The notes beneath the pieces are model-generated. The model did no database searches. It was not told the DNA's origin and worked only from the letters and a program-made list of their open reading frames with translations. The translations under genes were made by a program, and so were the position numbers. Of a stretch of 64,000 nucleotides of DNA, positions 1 to 12,329 are shown piece after piece. Location: NCBI GenBank assembly GCA_034769895.1, contig CM068367.1:316571986-316635985 (forward strand), written 5' to 3'. This DNA is from Magicicada septendecula (lineage: Eukaryota > Arthropoda > Insecta > Hemiptera > Cicadidae). The number at the start of each line of letters is the position of its first letter. Positions within the stretch are counted from its first letter, which is position 1.

Positions 1-1433
1 GAGGTCCGACTCATTCCAGTGGGTGGCTGTCCATCTGCCACAATGCAACGAATATAACCAGACTCTATCTTGGTCGCTGCGGGAGGAACGACTGCACATC
101 ATGCCACTGTGCCCATGAGACATCCCTGGGACAATACTAAAGTGACATTTAAGCTTTTAATATTCTTTAGACCACTTCAGCAAACACCCTGCGTATGACA
201 TTATTCTCAGTTAACAAGTTCTACGCTATGGTGCTCGAGTCTAGCTGGACATAATTCGGGGGTGATAAACTTTCTTTAGAATAAATTCAGTATGTAATTA
301 CGCCCCAAAATAATTGTAGATCTGGCCGAGGGGCCCATGTACGGCGATCATGAATTCTTATATTTATTTAATAGTAAAAGTTGCGGGGAATCTGAAATCT
401 TGTCATGTATGTGGGTTTGGTATTATTTAATCATCATTAATAAATGTTCATTTTAAAAGGGGGTTGGAAGTTTTAAGGGATTATGGGTTTTTTTCTTTTA
501 CTTGATTCAGGCTCCTGTGGGGGCTGTTCTATGCAGGTAGCGGACGTGTTTTTTGTGTGTTCGATCAGGCCGGACACGTGTCATCGGTCAGGTCAATTCA
601 GGTTTTCTGTAAATTTCTATACATATGTATACATTTCTGCACAGTTTAATTAAGAGAAGTTCACAATTTTATGAAATTATTCAACATGTACCAAGACTTA
701 AAATCATTATTACTGCCATAGTCACTTCAGAATGTCTTAAGTTTTTTATATATCTTTATAATAGTATTTTCTCACTACTTCACTCTATGTTTGTAAAGTT
801 ATAAAATCAGCCTCAGTTTACATTTTATATTTAATTTGCTGGTGGTCAGTTCCACTTGGAAGTTTTTTAAAATTTTGAATTTTTTTTACAAAGGTACAAA
901 AGAAAGTAACAAACTTACTATTTTATAAATCTATAAGGACATGTTAACCTTGTGATGGTACGCTACTATAAAGGGACTATTTTTGAATTATAGTTTGTAA
1001 TTTGACAGATTGTGCAGGGCTACTTGCCAATTTAAAATTTTGTAATTTCTAATCCTGATGTTTTATTCAGTTTTTAAATTCTATTACACTCTTGTGAGTT
1101 AATGGGTTTTGGGTTTTTAATTGAAAGTTATATAAGGCTGGCCGGCCACTTAAACTGATAATTGAATTATGGGTCATGATGACCAGTTCAGATGTCTCCC
1201 CATTCATGTATGGGTATGATGGGAATGTACAGGCTGCCTGCCAGACTTAACATGCTGTATGGTGTCATGCTGTATTGTGTCTGTGATATGTATTTATGTG
1301 TATATGTATATTTATGTGCAATTATGTGTTTTAATGTTGAGTATTATAAAGGGTAATTAATATAATTCATATGCTACGTTTGCACAATTCAAAAAAAATT
1401 TCTTTTCCTAAAGTATAAAAAAAATTAAGAGGG
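1..1433. other. Left flank, no recognisable gene
   Basis: AT-rich sequence with stop codons in all frames at short intervals. The first 160 bases are less AT-rich and contain Cys/His-bearing short frames that could be a scrap of a retroelement, but nothing identifiable. No tRNA, rRNA or repeat array is seen. It is the sequence outside the Penelope-like element. Confidence 0.5.
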
Positions 1434-1505
1434 GTTACACATGTTCCTAATAAGAAAAAAAAATCTTGAGGTAAATTCATTATAAATATTAAATGTATTA
1501 TATAC

Positions 1506-1701
1506 TTGGATTTCGTTGTCCATGACGTGTCCGTTACTTAACTAAATATCACTATTGTTTGATGACTCGGAACACTAAGTAATATGAGCCTCTGATGAAG
1601 CCTTCTAAAGGTGAAATCCGGTTTAGGCTGCAAGGTAAATTTTTACGATTTTACTTATAAAAAATTTAGTGTTCCGAGTTGTCAAACAATAGTGATATTT
1701 A
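1506..1701. mobile_element. 196-bp insertion with foldback arms and a hammerhead-like core
   Basis: Relative to the right pLTR this segment is extra, and an 11-bp direct repeat GTATTATATAC lies at both edges (1495-1505 and 1702-1712), as a target duplication would. Inside are inverted arms 1541-1578 and 1666-1703 (38 bp, two mismatches) enclosing a hammerhead-like motif. It may be a small retrozyme-like or foldback element. The alternative is that the insertion state is ancestral and the right copy lost the segment. Confidence 0.5.
1587..1629 (+). ncRNA. Hammerhead ribozyme-like motif (left)
   Basis: Core strands CTGATGA (1592-1598) and GAAA (1613-1616) are separated by helix II GCCTT/AAGGT (1600-1604/1608-1612) with loop CTA. 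They are enclosed by AGCCT/AGGCT (1587-1591/1625-1629). Hammerhead motifs with very short stem III are known in PLE terminal repeats. Stem III here (bases 1616-1623) pairs poorly, so activity is doubtful. Confidence 0.5.
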
Positions 1702-1790
1702 GTATTATATACATCAAGAAACGGACTGTAGCAGAAAGTGATTGAATTAATAAAACCATACAAGGTAAATAACGCTACAATGAAGGAAAA

Positions 1791-2046
1791 AAAAACGAAA
1801 AGTGAGGTTATCAAATAAATTCAAAAACAAAAGTGTATTGTGAGAAAACAGTGAAGTGAACATGAATATTAAGTGAAATCAACAATCAAATAACGGAAAA
1901 TAAATATATAACAAATTATCTCTCACATAAATATACATTAACATGTACAAAAACAACATGACCACAACTACATATAACCACATTACCAAATTATTAAATA
2001 AATTTCAGACCCGAAAAAAACAACTAATGAACACAAACATGAATAT
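1791..2046 (+). other. PLE 5' leader up to the LTR-A insertion
   Basis: AT-rich, no long frame. It continues directly at 60851 when element A and one copy of its ATAT duplication are ignored. Confidence 0.5.
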
Positions 2047-5000
2047 TGTAGCATGACAAATAATCCACTAAGCAATAATTCCATTATGATCATAAATAAA
2101 TTTAAATTACATTAACTCAAAAGAAAATTCAAAGGAAAATAATTAAATATCAAAGAAAAATACAACCATAAAGGAAAAAGTAAAATTAAATCATAAAAAT
2201 GCAACAAAAAAGTATCAAGAAAATTAAATCCGAAGAAACTAAAATAAAATCAGGATAATACCCAGGTAGGATAGGAGCAGGTAATAAAGAAGATACCCTG
2301 AACCAACCAACGGACAAAATAAAACCAAATTACCTGGGAAAACCCAAGAAGGAAGAAGTGAAGAAAAGAAGATATAGGATGGGAGAACTACAAGGAATAC
2401 CCATGATAAACCTATTACTAACAATAACAAACCCCGAACCAAATTTTAATGTCACCCAAAGAAAGTATAACACCCCAAAACCTCATAGAAATGTAAAATA
2501 ATTATAAACAAAAGTGTTTAGTAGTGTGAACAGAAGTGCACCGACTAAAGTTATTATATAATAAAATAAACAAATCTTCACAGTCCATTATAACTAAAGG
2601 TTTGGTCTTAGAATATTGTAAAACTCAAATATAAATCAGACCCAACAGTGTAAGTGAACCAGTGCAAGTGATTTAAATATAATAAACTTCAAGTAAAGGT
2701 GTAACTGTTACTTTAACTATGTGCTATTAAATAACTTTAATATTTTATATAAATACAGAGATAACATGTCATGAAATATTGTTGTGAAAATATTTCTAAT
2801 GTTTCATAGAAGAGGCCACTTTTTATCAAAAAACATTCTTTGAAATGTAAATGATAAAGAGAGCAGGTGGGGAATAATTACTGTGACAGGGAATTAAAAT
2901 ATAATACACAATATAAACAGAAAGGACTGCAATCAATTTAAGTTTGACAAAAAATAAAAATTAAATGGCTAATTATGTTTGTGTTTGGAGCCTATGAACT
3001 CCACATTTCAAGGTGGTATATAGAATAAGGATTATGATTAAGATAAGAATGTTTATTAATATAACAGTGTTCATACAGCCTAAAAGGTCTATGTATGTAT
3101 ACTATACTAGTTTATAAAATGTTTGTTATGTATTTTTGAAAATAGTTCAAACTAAAATGTCTAACTTTAAAGACTAGTAATTAATTATCAGTATTGTTTT
3201 TGTATTATGAGCATGAATACAATGCTACATGTACCAATAGTTATATAAGGAAATTTTATTTAATATTGTGTTAACTTTAGAAAGTCAGAAGGGGTATAGA
3301 AATAACATTATTCGGAAAACAGTATATGTAAAACTATAAAATCTAGGCCAAATAAGAAATTCCAAATAACATTATAATTGAGGAAGGAAGTTAAATAAAC
3401 CAAGTAAATTATGAGATTTATATAAGGTGAATCAATCACCAATTACTATAACTGAAACTATACTTTAAAAGAATAATATAAAAAGATGTATAAAATTATT
3501 AAAAAATTTGCAAAATGTAATACCTAACAATTTCAGAGGAGGAATAGTAAATTCATGAATTATAACTAAAAGAATGATCAATTGATAAATTTATAAGAAG
3601 TTAAGGAAGGATAGAGATTTATATCAATCGGAAATTTATTATAATCATATTTATAACACATAAGATGGCTAAAATTTTGGACAAGAACAGGAAGCAGATA
3701 TTGAGCCTATATTTCCAAAATGACAGAAATATAGCAATTTTGACAAAAAAATTTATAAAGATGGACTATTGTGTGTCAAATTAAGCAGAAGGAGTTAAAG
3801 AAACCAATTATGTAATTACTAGTTCACGAAAGTAATCAATAACCAAAATATATTCTGAAAATAATGTACTTTAAATCACATGCATAGGAAGTGAATAATA
3901 ATTGAAACAATACTTTTCTAATATTAACTTGGCAAGATATTTCAGGAGACGAAGGAAGTAAAACAGTTCTTATTTAACATTGAGAGTGAACAGTTGAATT
4001 AAGCTCGCGCTAATAACACGGATAGCGAATACGTTAATGGCGTATAACGGTTGAGCATATCTTACATTAAAACAACCGAGAGTTACGGAAAAATTGAACT
4101 TAAACATAAAATCAGTGTATACCACACCCACAAACGGTGAAAACAATTAAAACTGAACGGAATACCAGTGAATTAAAATAACAAAACTATAAAACAAGAA
4201 ATATAACTTAACCAAACGAACATCACATTTTTCGACATACACGCAACAGAAGTGAACACACCTAATACAAAACATTTAATCAGTGAACACGGAACACTTA
4301 ACCAGGACACCTCTCACAACACAATAGACATTATCCAATATTGCAGAACCAAGGAAACAGTTGAGAAGGCAGCTTTATTAGCAGAAAATTCAGCGTCCTC
4401 ATTCCAGTTTTACTGCAAATACGAAGTGTCGGCCATTTTGAAAAATCCCATCATGCAACACCACCTCCACTGATTGAATTCGGCGTTCGCTGTTGGTAAA
4501 ACGATTCAACTTTATAAACATTATATATCATTAGTTCATTTTGTAATTATTAATTATTAAGATATATTTGTGAATGTTATACTTTCTATACTTGCCCCTT
4601 CTCTGACTGTTATAATTATAACCGTTCAAAGAACCAGTCGAAAATATTTCTATATAATAACCTGTATTAACAATCGATTACCCCTGTGCAAGAGTCGAGT
4701 GTTCTATATGTGATAATCGATTTTAAATAGATATTATTAAATTTGTCAATAAAATATATCAATTCTACGCTTTGATTTAATTTTTATTTTAGAATTTTTA
4801 TAAATAAAGAGTTAATTCACAACAGGATCAAAGAAAAAGGCGACATTACTCAAGTGGGAGTAATATACTTGAGAAAGAAGAAAGATAGCCGATCGATTAG
4901 TGAAATGAGACAATCCTATTAACAATAAATTTATTTACAGTGAAAAAGAAGCGAATTTATTGACATTAATAATACAGATTAAAACAAAATTTTCACACGA

Positions 5001-5147
5001 CACTATTACAAGGATTATTATTTAAATTATTGAACATAAAAACAGACATTAATATTTTTTTGAAAATTAAAAAAAAAATAAAATAAATTTTTTTTTTTTG
5101 TACATGAAAGAAACATTTTTATTTGTAACCAGAAGGTATTTGTTACA
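2047..5147 (+). repeat. Element A 5' LTR (3101 bp)
   Basis: Near-identical to 57724-60850; I count roughly 50-60 substitutions by eye. The 3' copy has an extra tandem copy of a 21-bp segment near 57826. Short open frames inside (2239-2442 minus, 4252-4473 plus) recur in both LTRs but look like chance frames. Confidence 0.95.
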
Positions 5148-5150
5148 AAT

Positions 5151-5168
5151 TGGCATCCAACTGAAGGG
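5151..5168 (+). other. Element A primer binding site
   Basis: TGGCATCCAACTGAAGGG starts three bases after the LTR end. TGG is the expected complement of a tRNA 3' CCA. Elements B and C have TGG- or TGT-starting sites at the same spacing. Confidence 0.65.
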
Positions 5169-5255
5169 CTTTAATTAGCGATTGAAGGACTACAGTAACT
5201 TGCCCAATTAATAATTAAGCTTGGCAGCGGTTATACAGTCAAAGAAGGAAACAAC

Positions 5256-6900
5256 ATGCAACGTTGTACGACTTCGAAGAAAAGGGCGGCAGAGGCCGAA
5301 AAGAAAGTCGATATGGGGGACAAGGAGGCAACACCCGTGGAAGAGATAGAAGTGTTAGTACCCCCGGTGGAACATAAACAACCCGCACCACCAGAGGAAC
5401 AACCTGAAGTACCAACACCAACAGGGGATATCAAGTTCCAGGAGACCCTAATGAAAATGATAATGGAGATAAATAAAAACATAGAATCCACAAATAAGAA
5501 AATGGAAGAAAATAGTAAGAAATTGAATCAGGAATTAAAGGAAGAATTGAGTAAGAAAATGGATTCGACAACGAAAGAATCGAGTAAGGAAAGGAAGGAA
5601 GACAAACAGTCTTTGAAGGAAGATTTGAGTGAAATAAATAAGAACATAGAATCCACGAAGGAAGGATTAAAGAAGATGGAAGAAAACAGTAAGAAGATGG
5701 AAGAGGACAACCAACAATTAAGGGAAGAGTTAAGAGAGAATAGTAGGAAGATGGAAAACGACAATCAACAACTGAAGGAAAAGTTGGAGGAAAAGAATCA
5801 GAAGATGGAGGAGAAACTGGATGAGAATAACGAACGGTTAAGAGAATAATTATGAGAAGTCAACCAGGAGAACATGAACAAGATAGACGAGAGAATACAG
5901 TTGGCAAAGGAAGAGTTGAGTAGGAAAATCAACGACAATAAGAGATCCATAAATAAAAAATTGGAACAAGAGACAATAATAATAAACCAACAAATCAGGG
6001 AAGTTGACGAAAGATGTCGCCAAACTGAGAGTGAAGTACAGGAAGTCAGGGAAGTAATAAATACCGAAATTACCCAGATCAAAAAACACCATAAGACAAA
6101 GTTGGAAGAAAACCGAAAGGAAACACAGGAGGAAATAAGTAAGGTGCGTAACCAAGTCACAGAAAGGTGCGACGGGATGGAAGTGGTGATGACGAATATC
6201 ACCGGGCAAGTGCGGCAGAGCCAGGAAGAGATGGAGGTAATCCGAAACCGACCGACTAACTTCACTAATTTCCCTATGAATGAGAATAGAGAATGGCTAA
6301 ACTTTCGCCAATACAAAAGGAAACCTATGGAGTTCTTGGCCTGGATAGAAGAATATATCGCCAAACACAGGGGCAACAGATGGGTCAACAACCGGGAGTT
6401 GTTAGACGAGTCATTTCGGGAAATGACAGATCATTGGTGGATGGCCAACCGTAGTGATATCGAGGATTATCAGCAATTCAAGAACTTATTTAAAGCGAAA
6501 TACTGGTCTGAGACTACCCAAAATTGAATACGTAACAACATCTGTCACGGCCGTTACAAACAACAGGTGGGCAGCTCAATGACTGCATACTTCCTCGGCA
6601 AAGTATGTATGGCTAAACATTTGGAACCAGCCATACCAGAAGAATGCCTCATTAATAAATTATCATATCACTATGATGAAGAGGTAATTCGAGCAAGGAG
6701 AGGCAGCCAAATCAAGACCATACAGGCCATGACTGAACTTCTCGAAAATTACGAGAACGAGGAGTATTACCGACAAAGCCGGAGGAGGAATGATCGGCCA
6801 GAACCCAGGAACCATCCGTATACCAACAACGGTACCAACAACAACAAAAATGGCTGCCAGGGAAACCGCGCCAATCCACCAAATAATAACAGCAACAACG

Positions 6901-6933
<33 letters not shown>

Positions 6934-7062
6934 CAAACCACGTTCAAAATAACCAAAATAATAATAGAACGAATAATGGTTATCAGGGTAATAGAAACCA
7001 ATATTACCCAAACCCCAACGTTAATAGTCAGAGAAATCCCAACTATAATAACACTGAACGTT
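5256..7062 (+). pseudogene. gag: Gag polyprotein of element A, N-terminal part
   Basis: One reading frame runs from ATG 5256 to the Polinton insertion, broken by in-frame stops TAA 5847-5849, TGA 5853-5855 and TGA 6525-6527. Residues 25-60 are acidic and proline-rich. A long K/E/N-rich coiled coil follows to about codon 320. Then comes a Ty3/gypsy Gag capsid-like region (about 6280-6770) with the pattern PMEFLAWIEEY, DHWWMA, QFKNLFKAKYW, SMTAYFLGKV, and finally an asparagine-rich tail encoded by an AAT run (6901-6930). No zinc knuckle is visible. It would package element RNA in a particle. The frame resumes at 55536 after the Polinton, whose AACGTT duplication lies in the coding sequence. Confidence 0.8.
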
Positions 7063-8199
7063 AGTAGGGTAAGAATGAGAGTTCTACCGCGGAAGTGACG
7101 TCACTCCCCCTTTTGGCGCAAAATTAAAAAATCATGGTGGTGAGGGTAGACTTCCGGTGCTGTGCGTCATCGTGTGCAGAGGTTAGGATTGACCGGGGGG
7201 GAGTAGTGGTGTATCCCACGTGACCTCGGTGGGCGTACCGAAGTTGTCGGCCATGTTGTCGGTGTCGGCCATTTTGTGGGGTTATGTGTGCGTTGATTGG
7301 TGGAGGCGTGGTCGCCGTTCGCTGTTCGCGGTTCGCCGTCCGGCGGGGGCCTGGCCGCGGCTTGACCGCCGCCAGGAGTGGTGGGGTCGTCGTCCATTTT
7401 GTCGGCGGCGTCGGCCATGTTGGAAAAGCGGCGATGTTGTCGGGTTGTGTAAGGAGTGTGGTGGTTAAGGTTCGGCCACGTTGCCGCCTCGTGCGTGTGT
7501 TATAGTGTATGGGTTTGGATATATACTGCGTTTTCCGGAAGGGTGTCCATGTTGGAAAAGCGTCGATGTTGTCAACTTGTGCATGTGTGCTGGTTTAGCG
7601 TCGGCCACGTTGTCGGCTCGTGCATGTGTTATAGTGTACGGGTTTCAGATATATTTACACTGCCATCATTGTCCGGATATCGTCGATGTGAAGAGGTGAA
7701 TTGCATTGTTGCCAACTCGAGAACTGTACATTTGAATGTGTGTGCCTTTATGGTAAGTATATGTGTGCTGGTTTAGCGTCGGCCACGTTGTCGGCTCGTG
7801 CATGTGTTATAGTGTACGGGTTTCAGATACATTTACACTGCCACCATTGTCCGGATATCGTCGATGTGAAGAGGTGAATTGCATTGTTGCCAACTCGAGA
7901 ACTATAATAGCGTTGGTCACGCTGTCAACTCGTGCATGTGTTATAGTGTATGGGTTCAGATATTTAGACTGCTGCCGTCCGGATATCGTCGATGTGAAGA
8001 GACTGAGTGATGTGAATTGCATTGTTGCCAACTCGTGAACTGTAAATTTGAATGTGTGTGTGTGTGCTTTTGTGGCAAGTATATATTATAAAAATACAAA
8101 ATGCGCACATCATCGGTGTGAAACTCTTGTTGCCTGGCTATTGCGGTGCAAAATTGAATATCATTTCACTTGTAAAAAAAGATTATCACGCATTTGTGC
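7063..8199 (+). repeat. Polinton left terminal inverted repeat
   Basis: Inverted match to 54707-55529, from AGTAGGG at the tip to about gcatttgtgc (8190-8199). The outer 600 bases are GC-rich (CpG-rich), unlike the surrounding sequence. It is about 310 bp longer than the right arm because a unit of about 140-170 bp (gtcggccac...cgtgcatgtgttatagtgta...gtccggatatcgtcgatgtg...gttgccaactcg) is present three times, near 7590, 7773 and 7911. Confidence 0.9.
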
Positions 8200-8306
8200 A
8201 ATTGTTCTGATTGACACTTCACTTATAAAACATGCATGATGGAAGGGAAAAGGATAGTTGAAAAGAAACAACTAAGCAAATCAAAATTTATGTATTTATA
8301 TTGTAA

Positions 8307-8409
<103 letters not shown>

Positions 8410-8487
8410 ATATATAAAGATGAGTATAATACAAAACTATACAATTAAACAAAAAATTATACATTACATTTCAGATACAATATATAT

Positions 8488-11388
8488 TGTAACATAACCA
8501 GATGTTACATAACCTAGACATATACTATCAGACTTAATAAGTACATAACGATAATGTAAATAGATAATGTAATGATAAGAGTAACCAAGAAGAAAGGAAC
8601 TATGGAAGAAGAAAGAAGCAGAAGTGCCACAAGAAGCAGTAAACCCAAATACTGTTTGACACTACAACCATACTATAACTGACACAAACTAATGGACAAA
8701 TTAAATTCACTTTAAGCTGTCAAGCGAGTCAGTGAATAACTAAAATGGAATATGATATGTTAATAAAAAATGATTAAATAAGAATCTGAATAATGTGATA
8801 TCAGAATCAGCATTTGGCTGATAATAAATCAATCATGACAAGTGACTATGAATGCCAAGGACTAAAATTAGCGATGGCCACAATATGAGAATGAAGCTAC
8901 ATTTCAGTCTCAAATATACTTATAACAAGTAAACATGTTTGTAAGAGGGAACCTTATACCAATAAGCTACCTCAGCAAAATACCGGATTGTGAACTAATA
9001 AATGTTTTTAAGACAGAAAACCGATACAAACGGTATGTCTCAACAAGGCCTAAACCAAACAATCATCAGTAAAGTGATTAGTAGGAGGTGATACGAGTGT
9101 AAATCACGTCCACAGAACAATTTTTATACTCAAACACAGCGATAAGCATTATTAATATAATATCATTAATAGTTCAATCGTTAGTTAACAGAACAGAGCA
9201 AAATAAGGTGAAACGAAATGTCATAGTGAATAAGTATTGTTAATAGCGATGTATAAGTTAAGATTTAATTATAATACTCAGTAAATAAATATCAGTACAG
9301 ATTTAATAGTGTTCTAACATAAACGTTCAAGTGAAAAAACGCGGTGTGGAACGCAAACAATATTAGTCAGAGTGTGTAATCGGCGACTTCGATTAACAGA
9401 CGACAGCGCCAAGCAGTGTACCTGAACATTGTTTATTTAGCAATGTCAGTAAAAGTGTAATTAAACCAGTGTCAAACTATATCAAATTAAAGAGGACAAA
9501 ATATTCTTTAATTTGATAGCGATACAACCCCAATCGCAACTATAATAAGTGCGTGAAAGGCGTTAGCATCATTTACAAAAAATGTATAAGAAATCTGGTT
9601 ATCAACACCAATAACAACGGCAACTGTCAATCATTCCGGTGACGAGTCGGTTAAAAACCGTTATTGACGGTTGGAAAAACAATACGTCACTTTCATCACA
9701 CCTGGCTAAGCCAATAAAAAAATAGCTTAGTAATTAATACGATCGCCTAAAGCTGATCAAACGATCGGGTATATAAAGGGCTGCAGCAGATTTTCAACAG
9801 ACACTTCTTAATTTTGTTCAGCGTGGAAGGTACGCTGGTCTCATCAAAATTTTATTAACTGATAGCGTCATCACAACAGTACAGCAATGGAAACATTTTG
9901 GCAACAACCAAACATTACTTCAAGATATTCTACAAAGGACCAGTGTGTTTAAGTGCAGTATTATTTCATTTAGTGCGGGAAAAATAACGAACAGAAGAAA
10001 TAATTAAATAATGTCATATATGGTTCTTTTAGTCAGAAGCGAACCGATTTTCTCTGTTCCTGTGCATGTGTAGTGAAGAACGATGATCATTATAATCCGA
10101 TCATCGATGTGTTAATTGAAATTTAATCGAAAGATTAAAACATAAAGGTAACAGTGTAACAATTTATTCATTACTCCGAGCGCCATAACCTGTACGTTTT
10201 GATAAACAGATCTGTACTGACGCATAACACTGAAACATTTTTCTGTACTACACCATGTCTAAATTTATTTAATGGATTTGTCAATGTTAGTTAAGCTGAA
10301 TGTTAATCATAAGTGTTCTCAAAATAGAACTTTGTAAATCATGAACCAAGCGTGACGAACGCATAACCTATAAAATAGGTTATTTTTATTTTTATTTTTA
10401 TAATAGTAACATCAAAGGCATTACTAGTCTATATTATATCAGAAAATCATTAGCTATTGTGTAGGCATGAGCATTCTTTTTTGTGCCTCAAAGAACTTAC
10501 ACCTGAGATTTAAATAAGATTAATGTTTAAAGTAAAAAGAAATATCTGGACTTAACCAGATTTATTGCTTATGCTCTGAGCCAGCCTTATAGGGTTTGTA
10601 ACAACATATTTGCAATTGTACATCATTGTATTCTCTTAATTATATTTGTTTGAATTCTCTATCAAGGGTATGAATAAAACCCCATTATTAACAGCATAAC
10701 TCGACTTAATTTATTCCTAAACAGTAACTAAATAATTCATTTAGGAGAATCAAAACAACCTTCCGTTGTGATTAAATATTGGTGATTTGCATTGCCATAA
10801 GGGCAATAAACAATTATTTTAACTTTTGAAAATTATTATTTGAGTTTATCAATGGGTTTTCCACGGGATTTTCCCAAAATAAATCCGTGTGGCGCCCATT
10901 ATTAAACAAGGTAACCTAACCTTGTAGATAAAGTGAGTTGGTTTTGTAAACCGTCTTGGCAGCTTATTGAACTTCCAGAAAACACGAACAGGTACGTGAA
11001 AGTATATTATATTTATTCTATTGTCCAGACATTACTAGACGTAACGTACTTAGACGATTATCGACCTGGAGGAAGAGTTTCGCAGCTAGTATCAGCAAGA
11101 CGGTCACCACCATCAAGCGACCAACTAGTATACTTTACTTTTAAAACTTAAGCAACGTTAGTGTTTAAATAATATTAATACAACTATTTTATTTATTTTA
11201 TCTAAGGGAATTCTTTTCAGACAATTATAATTCTACAATTGTAAACACACTTTTAGTAACCTCGAATGTTACATTTTAAATTGCTTTATAAAATTAGTAA
11301 CTTTCGATTTTCAACAACTAAGACCTTTAATATTTTTAATACCTCAAATAATTTAAACATATAATCCACCAATTTTCGTTTAGTTACA
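8488..11388 (+). repeat. Element B LTR 1
   Basis: 2901 bp, TGTAAC...GTTACA. Differs from LTR 3 at about five positions, for example cggcg versus cgccg near 9385. The open frame 10933-11151 lies wholly inside the LTR and recurs in all three; it has no recognisable domain. Confidence 0.95.
9770..9777 (+). promoter_or_regulatory. Element B LTR TATA box
   Basis: TATATAAA, repeated at 16584 and 23398, preceded by CGATCG (9740-9745), TGATCA (9754-9759) and CGATCG (9762-9767). Best candidate for the LTR RNA polymerase II promoter; transcription would start near 9800. Confidence 0.6.
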
Positions 11389-11391
11389 AAT

Positions 11392-11409
11392 TGGCGCACC
11401 AACTAGTGT
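11392..11409 (+). other. Element B primer binding site
   Basis: TGGCGCACCAACTAGTGT three bases after LTR 1 (copy at 18206). It resembles the TGGCGCCCAAC-type sites common in Ty3/gypsy elements. Confidence 0.65.
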
Positions 11410-11479
11410 GGCTGAAAAAATATTAGATAAAAATATTTTTTATATTTTAAATCAGCCCGGCAGACACAAAAGAACAACC

Positions 11480-12142
11480 ATGTCTGACACACGAATAGGT
11501 GACACCACGGAAAATCAACCAGTTTTTTCCGCAGAATGGATTGACGAGTTTTTTAAAAAATACGGCAAGGCAATAGATGAATATGAGAAGAGAATGAGTG
11601 ATGACGAACGACAACGAATCAGACAGATGGTAGAACAATTCCGAAGAGATGGTGCAACATGGATGCCGAATTTAAGAGAAAAATACGAACCGAGAGCCGA
11701 GGAGGTACCCGAAGATAAAAACATGGAACAAGTGAGTCCAGAGCCTGAGGATAATGAAGAAAGAAAGGACGATGACAAACCAGCGATAGAAGAAGTACCC
11801 AATGATGAAACCACAGAAGAATTGCAACCTGAAGATGAGATCGAAACAATAATGGAGGATGACAATGATGAAATACTTGAATCTCTGAATGAACCCAATG
11901 AAACCATAAGTAAAGACACGGAAATGCCTGAAGGAGAGATTACCGCAGGTGACACCGTAGAAAACCTACTTAAGGAACCAGAACCAACAGAGTTGATAAG
12001 TTTCCAGGAGATGATGGTGGAATGTAGGAGGGAACAGTTCCCCCAACCCGTAGAGAATAGCTTTGAGAAGGCAAGAGAGGAAATGATAAATGATTCAGAT
12101 TATGGAGAGAAGAAATCATCCAACAATGGAGGGAAGAAATGA
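11480..12142 (+). CDS. Element B Gag-like protein 1, copy 1
   Basis: ATG 11480 is the first methionine after the primer site; the frame is open upstream to 11408 without ATG. About 220 residues, strongly acidic (Glu/Asp-rich) from residue 70 onward, with no cysteine knuckle. The segment MPEGEITAGDTVENLL followed by a Pro/Glu stretch and FQEMM resembles the N-terminal region of the element C protein (GEITSVEDVEELL) and of element A Gag. Probably a structural protein of the retroelement; function inferred from position only. The same gene recurs at 18294. Confidence 0.6.
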   Translation: MSDTRIGDTTENQPVFSAEWIDEFFKKYGKAIDEYEKRMSDDERQRIRQMVEQFRRDGATWMPNLREKYEPRAEEVPEDKNMEQVSPEPEDNEERKDDDKPAIEEVPNDETTEELQPEDEIETIMEDDNDEILESLNEPNETISKDTEMPEGEITAGDTVENLLKEPEPTELISFQEMMVECRREQFPQPVENSFEKAREEMINDSDYGEKKSSNNGGKK

Positions 12143-12329
12143 AAAATGATAATAAACCAGCAGAAAAACAACAAGACATAAATACATTATCATCTGAAAA
12201 CGAGCTTGACAGACACCAGGAAGATATTCAATACAAGGAGATGCCGAAGGTATAAAGGAGACTCAGGTAATTAAAGAAGCGGAAGAGTTAGTAGCCGAGA
12301 ATGAAGACTTAGAACAAAATAATCTGCCA

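Larger units (their letters stand above)
1438..1790 (+). repeat. PLE left terminal repeat (pLTR) with a 196-bp insertion
   Basis: Matches 63308-63450 on both sides of an extra segment. It lacks the hammerhead core seen just upstream of the right copy (63279), so the left copy is 5'-truncated relative to the right one. The two copies diverge after about position 1790. Confidence 0.75.

Noticed and set aside
1..160. Possible LINE (R1-like) fragment suggested by Cys/His-containing frames
   Set aside because: Too short and no RT or endonuclease motif can be aligned by eye.
2239..4473. Frames 2239-2442 (minus) and 4252-4473 (plus), repeated at 57937 and 59950
   Set aside because: Located in the element A LTRs without recognisable domains.
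5231..6391. Minus-strand hydrophobic frames opposite element A gag
   Set aside because: Antisense of Lys/Glu-rich coiled-coil coding sequence gives Phe/Leu/Ser-rich frames; no independent support.
7220..7776. Trp/Arg-rich frames in the left Polinton terminus
   Set aside because: Present in the GC-rich inverted repeat, which is non-coding in Polintons; frames break between the two arms.
10933..11151. 72-residue frame repeated at 17747 and 24561
   Set aside because: Lies within the element B LTR, has no ATG start (GTG) and no domain; its threefold occurrence only reflects the LTR.
11447..12179. Minus-strand frames opposite the element B Gag-like protein (also 18261-18993)
   Set aside because: Shadows of the acidic plus-strand frame.
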